DNA of 64,000 nt from Nectonema munidae (GCA_030549495.1 JAUIRK010000735.1:124001-188000), one strand, 5' to 3'; positions 46,813-59,470 are shown, counted from the first letter of the stretch. The notes: generated by a model not told the origin, from the sequence alone. Numbers and translations are program-made.

Positions 46813-48410
46813 CAGGGATGCCAAGTGGGAAAGTTTGTGAAGCGAAAGATTTGCTAAAAAGTTGGGGACATGCTAACTCAAAATTTTTTCCAAAAATGAC
46901 TAACAAATGGTGCATTTTGATAAAATTAAAAAAAAATTGGAAATATAACAAATGAATTTTTTGGAACAATACAAGACAAATTGAACAGTGAACAACAAAT
47001 TACTAATATTGGTAGAGCATAACATTTTATTTTAGCTAATAAACAACAAAGTAAAACTTTATTGTTTTGAAGAATGAGCATAATTATAGGCCCATGTGGC
47101 TTTTTTAGCTTTTCTTAATAGTTCAGTAGGCGGAGAAAATTTGTAGCATTGAGAATATGATTCTGGACAAGCCAATTTTACTGTTAAAAGTGATGACAGA
47201 GTATCATCAAAAGCTAGATTCGGCCATTATATTGTCTTGTTTTTTGTTATCAAAGAAAATACTCTTTCTTCCTCAGCATTTGAATGTAGTAGAGTCAGAA
47301 CTGCTCTTGCCACTTTGGATAAAAGTGAGAATTGAACTTTTCTTCAAACAGTTCTTTTCTCAGAAGAATAACTCCAAATGATCCTTTTTTAGTGTCTTCC
47401 AGTTTACTTTCATCCCAAACTTGTTTATGTATGTCATTTTTGGACAACAATTGAAGATCAATAAGCTTTACTTGAAGATCATCCATCTGAGCAGAACTGA
47501 AATTGAAGTATGACTGATAGCGAGTCACAAAAAACTCAACATTAGAAATGGTGAAGTGCTCTACCATAATAAGATCAACAAATTTAGCATGTTGCAAGAC
47601 ATCATCGTTAAATGGCAGATGATTAATGGCGTACTGAGCTGCAGCAAAAAATATTAGTTAGCTGCTTTAAAAAAAATTCTTATCTTGTCAGGTAAATTTT
47701 TTACCTTCATCTTCCATTTTATTCAATTTTTGTTTTAGAACATAGCCAATAGCAATATTGTTATCATCTACCTGAATGTCTTTGTTACTAAAGTTGACAT
47801 CTGCCATCTTTCTAGCTTCTTTAATAAAAGAAACGTTGACGAATCGCCCAAGCAGTTTCTGTAAAAACCTGTCACATTGGTCTTCAAGCAAATGAATACA
47901 AGGGTCGTTACGCTGAAGGAATTAATTAAAATATGAAGAACATGAGAAGAACATTTGAGTAAAACATAAGATATAGTTCAATAATCTGTTAATCCGAGTT
48001 TCGAGACGCAACCATCTTGTGTTCATTTGTTTTATGATTTTTTGTACTCTAGGTGACGGATAATGTTGTTTTGTACTCTAGGTGATAGAACTCATTGTAA
48101 CTGCCAAAAATTGACTTCTGTTGAGTATTTTTGTCAAACTAGTAAAAAAACCTAGACTGAAATCCTCTACATCAAAGCCTGATGCTGCTCCAAAAGACTG
48201 CGATGCTTTGACAGCTATGTTGTGTAAAATGTAACATGAGCATCCCATAATGTAAGTCGCACAATTTTTCTGAAGAACAAGAGTTTTAATAGAGTTTTCT
48301 CTCTCTTTCAGTTTAGGAAAATTTTTTACCGAGTCAAAATATGGGTGATTTCGAAGTTCAAGCGGAAGAGTGTGAAATAGAGTCTGATTGCGTGAGTCTC
48401 CCCCCAAAAG
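46813..48410 (-). pseudogene. hAT-superfamily transposase, C-terminal two thirds, decayed
   Basis: Minus-strand segments in order: GCSCYILHNIAVKASQSF with FDVEDFS (about 48240-48140), NTRWLRLETRINRLLN (about 48020-47975), CDRFLQKLLGRFVNVSFIKE (about 47880-47820) and AKFVDLIMVEHFTISNVEFF (about 47590-47535). The pattern C..H..HN..K, then TRWLSLE..V.R, then a conserved helical region, is that of hAT-like transposases lacking an obvious finger here. Short gaps between segments and frame changes show decay. CTATAT occurs at both flanks (46807-46812 and 48411-48416), but the putative ends are not inverted repeats, so the boundaries are uncertain. Confidence 0.6.
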
Positions 48411-48416
48411 CTATAT

Positions 48417-48563
48417 GAATATTAAGATACGATCAAAATTGGAGTGTTTATTCTATTTAATTAAAAAATATTCTGTATTATAATCAGTTAATTCTTAGGA
48501 AAATTTAAATTATCTCCGTTCATAAATGCTTTCAAATACGAATTAACTGTTTTACATAGGTTT
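48417..48563. repeat. degraded TTAA-type MITE core
   Basis: TCTCCGTTCATAAATGCTTT followed by an AACTGTTTTACATAGG segment resembles the core of the MITE at 22595-22720. It sits immediately 5' of a SINE, as at 26771-26943. Confidence 0.35.
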
Positions 48564-48720
48564 GGGCCGTGGGGGGTGTGGGTAAAATTGGTTAGATACT
48601 GAGTTTTGATAATTCAAGGTCTTGGTTTCGATCCGCACCAAGCTTACTTTCCTGATAGTTCGATAAAAGCAGCGCAATTGAGCCTTCTTGATGAAAAGAT
48701 CCCAGGGTCCCGTTACATTT
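48564..48720 (+). mobile_element. tRNA-derived SINE (family 1), copy 4, plus strand
   Basis: Head with ATTGGTTAGATAC (A box) and TTGGTTTCGATCCG (B box). Body CAAGCTTACTTTCCTGATAG and GTTCGATAAAAGCAGCGCAA, then GCCTTCTTGATGAAAAGA and a CCC-containing end. Opposite orientation to copies 1-3. Confidence 0.8.
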
Positions 48721-49729
48721 ATATTGAATATTGTCTAATTATTCCTGTTGTTAAACTTTTCATTTTCAATCTATTTTTTTAATTATTATAAAATCAATTA
48801 TTATTTTAACAAAACATTACATACCATAATTTTATTAGGGAAAAAAGACAAAAAAAACTTTTAAAATATCGCTTGATAGATCATTATCATATGATGAAAA
48901 AGATTTAAGTATATAAGCACGGCTTCTAAGAGAAATTTTTTTAGTCAAATTAAACCCCTTTTGGGCCCCTAAGATTTGCAAAATTATTTTAAGCTAAAAA
49001 ATTGAGGTTGATTAATGTTCATCAATATTAAACAAGAATGCTCTTTTAATGAAACATAGTTTTTTAAAACATATTGGTATTTGAATAAAGTGAAAATAGT
49101 ACGGTTTTTAACATGACTTAATTATTTTCATAGTAAAATTTTATCAAGATTAGATGAAAATTATTTAACTATTATTATATAAAACTTTTCTGGCTTTTTT
49201 TACTTGCAAAGTTTCTAATAACACTAACAAAATTAGCTTGTCTGGCAAAGCTAGACTCAATGCTTAATCTTGCTAGGTCAACAAGCTGAGTTTGCGAACA
49301 TAGTAGACCGTAAATATTTATTTATAAGTTAAAGCTTGCTAAATAATCTTTCAGCAGATGCAATTGTAGCTGGAATTGTCAAGAATATTTTCAAGCTAAT
49401 ACAAATATTTGGAAATAGTTCAACAATTTGTATTCTGTTAAAACATTCAGAAATTCTAAAGTTTTAAGCTTTAGTTTTTAAAAAGTTGCTTTATGTATAC
49501 AACTGTTAGATGTTGCATTTCTTCTGTGACATCCTTATCATCAAGGTCTAAAGTCGTGTTTCCCAACCTTTTTGTTGCTGTGTACCACTTATGCTCTAGG
49601 TACGTACCACCTAACTTTAACGATTAGTTTTTGACCATAAAAGAACTGTAAAAAGGTTAACAGACACAATAGCATACAAATATAATACAAGTAAAGGAAT
49701 CCGCAATTAAAAAATAAACAAAACTAAAC

Positions 49730-51410
49730 TTAATTTATTTGCACATGTGCATAACCATAAACAAGCAAACTATTTAACTTATCGACCAATAAGTACCCGT
49801 AAGTCAATGCGATGGCTGGAGTTGCTTTTCTTCTACTAGTTTTGCAAGCCGTGGAGATATTATGCTCACAAAACTTCGGAAATTGTATTCTGGGTTTACA
49901 AGACGATTTCTTGTCTTTGGCTTGATTGTAAGAAAGGGAGAAAACTCTTATTCGCATTCCCATGTCGTTGGAAATATGAGAAGCTGAGGAATTGATTTTT
50001 CACTAGACGGATAGGAGGGACTAACATTTAACCAAAAGTTGGCTAATTTATGATTTTCACCTTCGTCGCACTGCAAATGGATGAGTTCTTTCTGTTCACC
50101 AGTTCCCACTTTGAGATTACCAGTGTTAATAGTAGTGAATGGATTCCGAATGTAAGTGCATGTTTGTGCATCACGATCATTGAAGAAGTACTGCCTGATT
50201 TCATCCTTCAACCGAAGGAGATCTTTGGTGATCTTTTGACCAAATGCAATACTAGGCCCCCCCCCCCCCCCCCCCCCTTGTGACGCCACATTCTCATACA
50301 TTCCAAACGGTCTGTTCTCAATCCACAAATCGAGCTTTCGAGTAAATGCAGTCAATGTGATTGAGAAAACAATGATGCTACTCTAAACACCCTAAAGAGA
50401 ACAATTGAAACGATACATGACTCCAAAAATATCTATCAGGTAGGCAAGGTAAAGAATGAAGTTTCTATCTTCAACGATCTTCTGAACTTCTTGATCGTTT
50501 GTTTGGAAAAACTGAGGCAGCTCCTTTCTCATCACAAAAAGGAGCATAGTGGTATTCCCTCGAGACAGCCATCTCACTTCCGTATGAAAAGTAATCATGT
50601 GTATTCTGATCCGATATCCTCACAGATGACCTTGAAGAGATGACTATTAAGGGCAGATGTCATTATGTAGTTTACCATCTTAACCATCAGTTTGAAGCTT
50701 GTCTTCATATCGGGAGGTAGAACTTTAGCAAAGAGAGCAAATCGGTGTAAGAAACAGTGAACAGAAGTTACAGTTGGAGACATTGCTTACACCGAGCTTG
50801 GAACCCAGATTTTCTCCCAAGCATAACAGGAGCGCCCTAAGTTGTGCAACCTACTAGCTTGGTCCATTAGAGACCATTTTCTTTGAAAAAGTTATCATAT
50901 GCTCGAACACCTCTTCTCCTTTTGTTGTAGTTGTCATTTCATTGTTCAAGAGTAATTCACTTCGAATTGCATCTTTAGTAGCATAACGCACATATACCAG
51001 AAGCTGTGCCCAGTTTAACACGCCCGTTGATTCGTCCAGTTGTATTGCAAATCCATATTTTGAGCACTGTACTTCCGTAATCACTGGTTCATTAAAACAG
51101 TAGACATTTCTGTAATATACCTCTGTATCGTTTTATTTGCCACTGCTTCATCAACGATGCTATGCTTCACCATTTGTTGTGGAATGCTTTTATTTCTTCG
51201 CCACAAAAAGTGCAATTTTACAGGAGGCCATTGTAGTCACAATACAAACCGACTGCTGATATTACTTACCCGTTTTGTCTAGTCGTTTTTAGGATCGCGG
51301 TTTTTCTAGTCTGGATGATTAGTTTGAAGATGGCGTTGTAAAAGGCTTCATTGATACATTTGATAATGTCTTCATACACACCACACAACATGACATAGAT
51401 TCTTCCCTAT
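49730..51410 (-). pseudogene. ZBED5/SCAND3-like hAT transposase, decayed
   Basis: Minus-strand order: BED-like finger half CCVVCMKTLSNVSMKP (about 51400-51345), MVKHSIVDEAVA (about 51170), then the acidic block YGFAIQLDESTGVLNWAQLL with VYVRY (about 51060-50990) and TTTTKGEEVFEH. Next are VTSVHCFLHRFALFAKVLPP (about 50775), LNSHLFKVICEDIGSEYT, FHTEVRWLSRGNTTML (about 50590), and a C-terminal part with YVASQ-like and WLNVSPSYP segments. The family pattern LDESTD...LL.F.RY, HC..HR..L, FHTEVRWLSRG is unmistakable. Frame breaks separate the pieces, and a run of 21 C (50257-50277) gives a spurious Gly tract on this strand. Confidence 0.8.
50257..50277 (+). repeat. poly-C run of 21
   Basis: Homopolymer inside the ZBED-type hAT. 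Tracts like this commonly carry length errors in assemblies, so frame here is unreliable. Confidence 0.9.
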
Positions 51411-52680
51411 TCTTTAATTCATAGAACCAAAATTAATATATTGATCGCTATACTGTCATTTGAGCATCTTGATTTGACGCTATAATAATCTGAAATAAAA
51501 AGAAAAGTTGCTTTTTAATATATTGAATATATATAATAATTTACATAATAATCGATAAAAATAAACAATCACGAAAATGGTAAGTTAATTAATCACAACA
51601 CTGTACCTAGTAAGTCAACAGAATGTGTGTGCAATGTATTACAGTTGAGGAACTAAAGAAAATGAACTTTAGCCAAATTCGCATTAAACTACATTTCCCT
51701 GTGTGGAAATTTCTGTGAAAACAAGTACTTTTTTTAAATTTTTGAAAAATATCTCGCGTACCACTTGGAAGGCTTTCGCGTACTACCAGGGGTACACGTA
51801 CCACAGGTAGGGAATCCCTGCTAAAGGATATCGATGAGCTAAATTTCTCGCTTTTTTTCTAGCTTACTTTAACACATTGTGGCTTATTTCTAAAAAAATC
51901 AAAATTTTCAGTCAACCTTTTAACAGCATTAAATCTTACAGTTAATACAAGAACAACATTATCATCAAAACATAAAACATAGTTTTCTAAAATAAGCTTC
52001 TTCTGGAGAATCATCTGTGTCATTCATTTCTGACATATTGGCTTCAGGTATACTTGTGTAATCACACATCCTTGTTCTCTTCCGATCTCCATGTTCACGT
52101 CCATGACAGAATTTAATTTTCAAGATTTAATGCAACCTCTTTGGATTCATTCTAGATTCCTTTCCAATTGCTTCGTAGCCTAACTAAATCTTCAAGAAGA
52201 GTTTCAATCAAAGTGTCATCTCTAGCTTGAATTACCTTGTTGCAAATATCTACTGCACCAAAATTTAAACCAAACTGCTGACATTAGCAAACAAATAAAA
52301 TTTTTTAGGTATGTCAATACTCTGTTTGTTTCATTTCTTGTTTTTCCTATTAGATTAAGCTCTAACAGATCATGTAATTCTAACGGGATACCTTTAAGAT
52401 GAAATGCAAAAGGTTTGATACATTGAAGTCTGTCAGACCACGTGGTATCTGACATGCCATTTAAAGAACAACCTGTGTGTGTTTTAAGTAATTCCCATCG
52501 TTTTGGACTAGAGCTGAATAAGTTATATATCGTTTGAACTGTTGAAAATATCAGCTGCATCGTTTCCACATAAATTGAGAATGTGGCAGCCAGAAGGAGA
52601 AAAGATTACTCCTGAATGCTCTTGTATTTTTGCTTAAGCGCCTTCATACATTCCTGCCATATTAGCAGCATTATCATATC

Positions 52681-53271
52681 CAAGAGCGAATTTAGAAATT
52701 GGCATTGGGGGGGGGGGGGGGGGGGTGGATTTTACTAAACTAAAGCTCAAATTCGAAGCATATAAATTTAAGCTTTATCAAAATTTTTAAACTATTTTTA
52801 TCTTATTTTGGATAATAGTAGTTTAATAAAAGAACTAAGAGGATTAAGGAGCTTTATCCGTTTAGGACACTTTTTAGCACACATATCAATAATGGTGTCA
52901 ATATCCAATCGAATATCTCTGTGAACAAAAAGAAGAATGAGAGCATAAAACGATCCTCATCCATTGAACTGCGAAATGAATTAATGTTGTTGAACTTGAT
53001 GTGTTTAAATAATAAATTTACAAAAAAAAATTAATAATAAAAAAGTAATAAATGCCACACTAAACTATGATTGAAACAAAAAACTTTTTTAGGGCTTCTC
53101 ACTTTAGAGAAAGATTGAATCTAAAAAACGAGATTCAGAAATCATCATAATATTTGAGTTCTACGAAAAGAATTAGATCAAGAAAAATTTTCAAGCAATT
53201 GGCAATGCAATTTGGGGAGGGGGGGGGGGGAGGGCGTACGCCTGTTCCGCCTCCCTTTAAATCCTCCAGTG
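52681..53271. mobile_element. hAT-like MITE with poly-G subterminal tracts
   Basis: It interrupts the transposase exactly within the conserved (Q/R)-G-YDNAANM block. Ends CAAGAGCGAATTTAG and, reversed, CACTGGAGGATTTAA resemble each other. A G-run lies just inside each end on the plus strand (19 G at 52707, 12 G at 53219). The target duplication is poor (about 5/8), so the boundaries are approximate. Confidence 0.6.
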
Positions 53272-54785
53272 ATATTATTGTGCTCTACAATCGCTCAAAG
53301 GAATCGGATGCTCTTCTAAAGTATTCATAATTAATTGAGCAATCTTTTCCCCTCTCTTACTGCTGCAGTCAGCAAACATAAGAAATCATTCTTGTACCTC
53401 ATATTTATCATCATTTAAATTCAAATTCGACAACAAAAATGTTGTTTTCTCAACATGCAAAGAGTGTGGAATTGAATCCACAATAACTGCTTAATATTTT
53501 GAAGCTCTTCTTTCGAAAAAAATATGTTGCTTTGCAAGGTTAGAACATTCTGAAATAAATTCATTTTGGGACCCTGGTGATAGATAATAATGAACTTGAA
53601 GACGTTTGCCTTTTTCCTGATATTCCTTAACCTTTTGTAAATGTTCTTGGAGAATAGGATCCCACTTTGACAGCAGCTCACTCCGACCTAGAAAGTTACC
53701 ATTGCTTGGATCCCGAATCCGATGTGATGATCCACTAAATGCCAAACCACGTTATCACAGAAAAAGAACAACACCAATTATACGTTATAATATATTGCAC
53801 CATTTCACTGCTTCAACTTGGTAATTTGTTTCTAATAAAGGATTAACTTTTTTTAGATATAAGACGTCTTTCACACTCTCTCCAAGCAATGTAACATTCC
53901 TTATGGTTCTTGCTCTTTTCATGTTCTCTGACTCTAGCACTTAGTTTCCCCCACTTTGTACTAGCTGTCCAACCTTCAGGAGATGTTAGTGCAGACTTTG
54001 AAGATGAAAAATTAGTGGTGTGTTAAAACAGTCGACATAGCAAACAGTATAATGCTTGTTTCACTTGACTCCATACAAGAAACTCTCTTTCGTGCATTTC
54101 TTCATTAGTACCACAGAATTTCCAAATAATTTCTGAAAAAGCTTGTTGATCCAATTCATTTGGAAATAGTTAAGGAAGTTGGATGTGACCAATAGTAATA
54201 TATTTTTCAATTTCTGCTTGAGTAGGAACTTTACCTGTGATGCAACCAATATCAAGGCCAGTAAATGACATATCATCAGTATGTCCAAAAAGATCACGAT
54301 GTCTCCAGTCATACTTTTATCAGAAAGAGGATTCCTTCTAACTTTTGCACTAAATGAACTTACTGATGAATTTGGCTTTTCACCGGTTTCTTTTAAATTT
54401 TTTTCAAGACACAAAGGTTTGAAGAGTCTTCTGCCTCTGGAAAGGTGTCTGCTGCCCTTTTTTGCTTTGTTTTACTTGTCTTTTTTTTTCTCGTTTCTGC
54501 CATCCTGATTTGTGAGGATACATTCTGAATGGGTTATTTATTCTAAAACAAAAGTAAAAGACTTGAATTTGTATGTATGTAGGTATGCGTGTGTTCATGC
54601 GTGTGTGTATGTATGCATGCATCATAGGTATGTGTGCGTGCACATATACAGTATTAGCTTTCTTAAAAAGAAGGGTAGAAATGAGACAATAATTATAATA
54701 GGTTTGTTAAAATGTTTTTTGAGACACGGGCGCCTCTGTAATTCTTGGACCCGTAACAATGTGCCTGCTGAACCCTGTATATAAT

Positions 54786-56756
54786 GTATTAAAAGTGATA
54801 GAACATTTTTTCTTTCCAAAAGCCATCTAGTCTATTCGTGAGAACATTCAAAGAAGGAGATTGCACAATGTAATCAGGCTAAGAGTTCCCATCGATAAAT
54901 CATACATTTAGAGAAAAATCTTTTTAGATATGACTTTTTGCAATGAGACTTTTGAAATTTGTATGTATGAAATCGTTGTGTTCTCTTAAGAGTAATCAGG
55001 CAAAATTTTCGGATTTATCTTCAACTTCCCATTTACAATGTTGTACACTGGAATCTTGTCTCTTCTTTCGAATCTGTACATCATGGAAGGCAAATTTATT
55101 TGTTTGGTCTCTCCTTGTAATCCAGTTTTTTTAATCCAAGAATCTTTTTGGTAGTCTTTTGTTCTCTTTCAAAGTTTACAGCATCAAAAATATAAAACTG
55201 AGAAAGCTTTAAAAAATGGAAAGGTAAAATGATGGGAAGGGAGATGAAAATGTAAAAAGACAAACAGAAGCTCAAATGCGTCGTTTCGGTTACAAACTTT
55301 CAACGTGAAAAACTTTCTATTTATAATAATAATATAAACAATATCTCGAAAAGAAAATAAAGAATGCCTTAATGAGAAATATCCGATATCTTGTAATATG
55401 AAAAAAGGTAAGTTTATTAATTACGTCAGTTAACATAAAGCCCGTAAACACAAGAAAGTTGCGAATGTTGCTCTATTATATTCAGCTGTTCTTGTATTCA
55501 GTTTCTTCTAGCATTAAAAGCTCTGAAGAATCCTCCCATTGTATGAGATGCTAAATTTTATTATCTCCAATTATAACTGTTGAAGTACCTTTAAAGTTAT
55601 AAATTCGATCGTTTAATTCAACCTGTATTCCTACAATTCCTATAAAAGTCAAGACTTCAATCAATGGTTTTAAAATTATTTTGAAACGAGTTTTTTTTCT
55701 AATTCAGATATATAAAGTAATACAACATAAATAGCATGTAACTTTGATCTATATTTTGGTGGAAGGTTTTACCAAACACAAAATAAAGAAAGATTTTGAA
55801 CTTTTTTACTTAAAGCATTATTAATTACAAAGGCATCAAAATAAAGCAAATTTTTTACTGATTTTTGATTATTCTTAAAAAAAAGGTATTTTCTTTCAAT
55901 ATCTCTAAAATGACTTCCATCAACTGTTCTTTTCATTATTATAAGCTCAAAAATCTCATCTATAGAAATCATGTTTTTGAGAACTTTTAGTATTGGAACA
56001 TAACAAAATTACTCCTACGGCCAGGTAAAATAGAAGATAACTTTGAAATTACTCAGTAGAGAATGATTCTAAATTCAATTCAAGTTCAATCTTTTTATTT
56101 AAGAGAGCATTTATATCATAGAAAAAACAATTATAATCATATTTATCAATACTAGCAATCTCCCTCATCTTTTTCTATAAGTTGTTTTGTGTCAAACTAA
56201 TGCCATCTGAAAAAAGTAGGATATTTCTTGAAGAGCTTTTGAGGAAACTCCAAAATTTTCACAAAGACCAAGAAGGAACAATGCCATTTGATTTTTTCAA
56301 GCTTAGGGTTAAACTTTTTTCTTTTTTCGCTATTCTTTTCAACTTCACTAACATCAACTTCAACATAATTTTCAACACTCGATAAAATTTTTAGCACACT
56401 AAGTTTTTATAGCGTACAATGAGTTCTGAAAACTGTGTTAGTGAACCGTCGCAAAATTGACAAGCAAACATTATTTGACTTATAATACAGTTAATTATTC
56501 ACAACTACCATTTTAATGCATGATATAAAGATGAATTGAAACCATACTTACTGACAAAAAGACTGTGGATCCAAGAAATCTTCAACAAAATTTCATTAGT
56601 GATAAGAGAAAAAATGTTAAGTATATTCTAATAATTGCAATGCAAAATGTATTTCTCAATATACTGAATTATGTTACTTTTGGCATCACATATGCAAATC
56701 TATCAAATTCATCCTCTCTGTCATTCCCTTCTCTCTTTCTTTCTGATCTCAATTGA
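54786..56756. other. no gene identified
   Basis: A region of TGTATG/TGCATG-rich simple sequence lies at 54570-54650, just inside the preceding element. Beyond 54786 the frames are short and unrecognised, although those near 56180-56390 are colinear with, and may be upstream parts of, the decayed gene at 56757. Confidence 0.3.
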
Positions 56757-57890
56757 ATGAGAATGCAAAAGCTATCTCATAAACTCGTTTTTTTCTCACA
56801 GAAAATAAAAGAAACTTTTTGGTTGAACGATGAATTTGAAATGAGATATTTTGATGAACTTTTTGAAACCTATGTTGATTTAGATATGGATAATTTCTCT
56901 TATATTTTTAATCTAATCAAAATAAAAGTAATTGATGCTTTTTGTTATTCTGCTTAAAAAGAAAAACTAAGTAAAATTACGACAATGTTTCTTCCCAAAG
57001 TATTGAACCTCTTCTTTATACGCAACAGATTGAAGAAACTCAGCTTTCTCCGTAAAATTTTTTTAGCCTTTTTATAAGTTTATTTGTATGAAACTTTTAG
57101 AAAAACTTGTCTACGAAGATTTGAATTTGCTGTCTTCCTTACAAATTAGACTTCTTCAAAAATTAGAGCAAAACAAAAGGTTTAAAAAAAATCTTTCTAA
57201 GCTTTAAAATTCAGTTTATTCTTAGGAACAGAATTTGAAGGAGGACTGTAAGTTAATTATTTATTGAATTTATAGTTTCTATAATTTTATAAAAAACATT
57301 TGTGATTAAGGTACTCAACAACAGAAATGTATAAAGAGTATATAGTGGATCCTCTTTTTCAAAGTTTTCCTCTTTGGTCATTTGATTCAAAAAAACGAAC
57401 ACTTAAATGTCTAAAAGTAAAAGTTGATAAACAATAGAATAAGTATTACTTTTTTCATTAGATTAAAATACAATAAGAGAAAAGAGAGGAGATTTTTCGA
57501 TTCTTTCTTGACAAAAGTGAAAGCTCGTAAAAGAAAAAAACTTTTAAAAATTGAACAAAGCTTCCAAAAATCCGCTTATGGTATGAAAAAATTATCTTCC
57601 TGAAATCTCACTTAGCGAGGATGAAGCAACAATTGAATTCCACAAAAGCTGGCTCAAAAAAGAATTTTTCAAATCTAACAGATGCTACAGAATTAAAATG
57701 AATATTACATTTTATGAAAGAAGAAGAGAAATTGTTTTAGAAATGAAACATTAAAATATATTTTGGAAGACTATCCATTGTTTTGTGAAAAAGCTCAAGC
57801 ATATTTTATATTAAATTGTATTAAAAAAAATTTCACTTCATTTTTAAAGATTTTGGAAGAGTTTAATCGTTTACATCCCGGAAAGCGACA
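56757..57890 (+). pseudogene. decayed gene of an uncharacterised family (often labelled SAMD3-like)
   Basis: Plus-strand segments look coding. FWLNDEFEMRYFDELFETYV followed by DLDMDN (about 56820-56890) resembles a ubiquitin-like/PB1 fold ending in a YD.DF...VDL motif. About 700 bp on are YLPEISLSEDEATIEFHKSW then LKKEFFKSN (57590-57680), YERRREIVLE (57715-57745) and YILEDYPLFCEKAQAYFILN (57760-57815). The order YLP.LP..E...S......L, then Y.RR.EIV, then I...WP.LF....I..EF is one I associate with many uncharacterised animal proteins labelled sterile alpha motif domain-containing protein 3-like. Frames change between and within segments, so it is not functional. Whether the family is a host gene or mobile I cannot say. 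Confidence 0.4.
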
Positions 57891-57975
57891 TTAATAACGT
57901 AGAGAAAGTATATTTCCGTTATTTTTATCAGTTTCACTCAAAATAGTAAAACTTACTCCACTACATTCTGATTTG

Positions 57976-58114
57976 TTAACCCATTTAAGACCAAGCAAAG
58001 AAGATGATATCTAAAAAAAATGCAGACGATTTATATTCAAAGTCATTGAAAAAAGCAGACGAAGATGAAATTACTTATGTTCCAAAATAGGAACATTGGT
58101 CCTAAATGGGTTAA
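57976..58114 (-). mobile_element. piggyBac-like MITE, copy C (139 bp)
   Basis: Inverted relative to copies A and B. TTAACCCATTTAAGACCAAG at one end and, reversed, TTAACCCATTTAGGACCAAT at the other, with TTAA on both sides. The internal GTTCCAAAATAGGAAC palindrome is preserved. Confidence 0.85.
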
Positions 58115-58188
58115 AAGAAAAAAGGCGTATGAAAGTAAGTTTTTTCACTTGGCAATATACATGTATATTTATTATTTATTCATTTTAG

Positions 58189-58639
<451 letters not shown>

Positions 58640-59470
58640 AAGAAATGTCATGCGTTTAAAACATAATTACTGTTTGTCTTCAAACATTGGCGTTATAATG
58701 TTTGAATTTGGTTTAAAGCGATAAAAATATATTTATTCACCGAAGAAAGTAAAAAGGAAGCTCTTGATTGATAAAAGCTCTTAGAAATGAATTACTTGCT
58801 CGTTAGGATGAAAAAGACTCGAGCGATCTGATTGATATCGATAATTTTTGTCTATTATTATTATTATTAATATCGCGTTTTTTTTTATTTTACAAAAAGC
58901 AGAGATACATGCGCGCTCTTTCTTGCGCTTGTCAAGACATCTTTTAAATGACTTAATGCATCCAATTTTATGATAGAAGCAAATAGATATACCAAAGTTT
59001 TTATGCTTCAAAATTAATTAAGGATAGCAATGAGTGTTTTCTACACCTTATAAAAATCGGACCATCTAAATGCTAATATTTCATTTTATCAAAGTTAATT
59101 GAATAATATGGTATTTTATTTTGCAAATTATATCTCTCTTTCTCCATATACATGAAGTACTTCTTGATTTAATAATGATATACTGAAAGTGATAATAATT
59201 ACTTTTGACTTTAATGATTATAAGTGATGACTGATGAGCTTTAAACTTTCATATTCTCTTATCAACTCAAGAGACTCAGGAGAAACAATTTAAACTGTGA
59301 TTCCATTTAGGGCGTATAAAGAGAAAAACTTGAGTATCAAGGGCACACACACATATTTTTTTCTTATAATATTATAAAACGATGCTAAAAACCAATGTAA
59401 TACTTGACTTAGAAGTGTGATTTCTATTATTATCCTTGCAGACGGATATTCCGTGACATATGGTTTTTAG
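58640..59470. other. no gene identified
   Basis: AT-rich. The minus-strand frame at 59011-58781 is unrecognised. Confidence 0.35.

Larger units (their letters stand above)
49554..51820 (-). mobile_element. ZBED-type hAT element inserted in the zf-TTF hAT
   Basis: Ends TCGTGTTTCCCAACC (left) and, reversed, CAGGGATTCCCTACC (right). Inside both ends there is a (G)TACCAC motif. Flanked by CTAAAG on both sides (49548-49553 and 51821-51826). It interrupts the host transposase between its core and its dimerisation domain. Length 2267 bp. Confidence 0.85.
49180..54503 (-). pseudogene. zf-TTF / DUF4371 / hATC transposase, interrupted
   Basis: Starts at an ATG at 54503 followed by a Lys/Arg-rich leader. 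Segments in order: DMSFTGLDIGCITGKVP, then the TTF finger WSQVKQALYCLLCRLF (about 54080-54030) with REHEKSKNHKE (about 53940-53905). Next is a core with FERRASKYYAVIVDS (about 53520-53475) and YDNAANMAGMYEG (about 52680-52640, after the MITE), then SSPKRWELLKTHTG and SDTTWSDRLQCIKPF (about 52520-52420). The C-terminal hAT dimerisation block TIPATIASAERLFSKL with YLRSTM is at about 49380-49280, beyond the second insert. This is the standard order of ZMYM1-like hAT proteins. Single-base frame changes are visible in several segments, so both the insertions and small lesions inactivate it. Confidence 0.8.
48918..54777 (-). mobile_element. zf-TTF hAT transposon carrying two later insertions
   Basis: Ends CACGGCTTCTAAGAG (left) and, reversed, CAGGGTTCAGCAGG (right). 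Flanking TATATAAG (48910-48917) and TATATAAT (54778-54785) match 7/8. Gross length is 5860 bp. Subtracting the insert at 49554-51820 and that at 52681-53271 leaves about 3.0 kb, the usual size for an autonomous element of this kind. The transposase runs on the minus strand from 54503 to about 49180. Confidence 0.75.

Noticed and set aside
46807-48416. CTATAT flanks as a firm target duplication of the hAT remnant
   Set aside because: CTATAT is low-complexity in this genome and the sequences just inside are not inverted repeats of each other.
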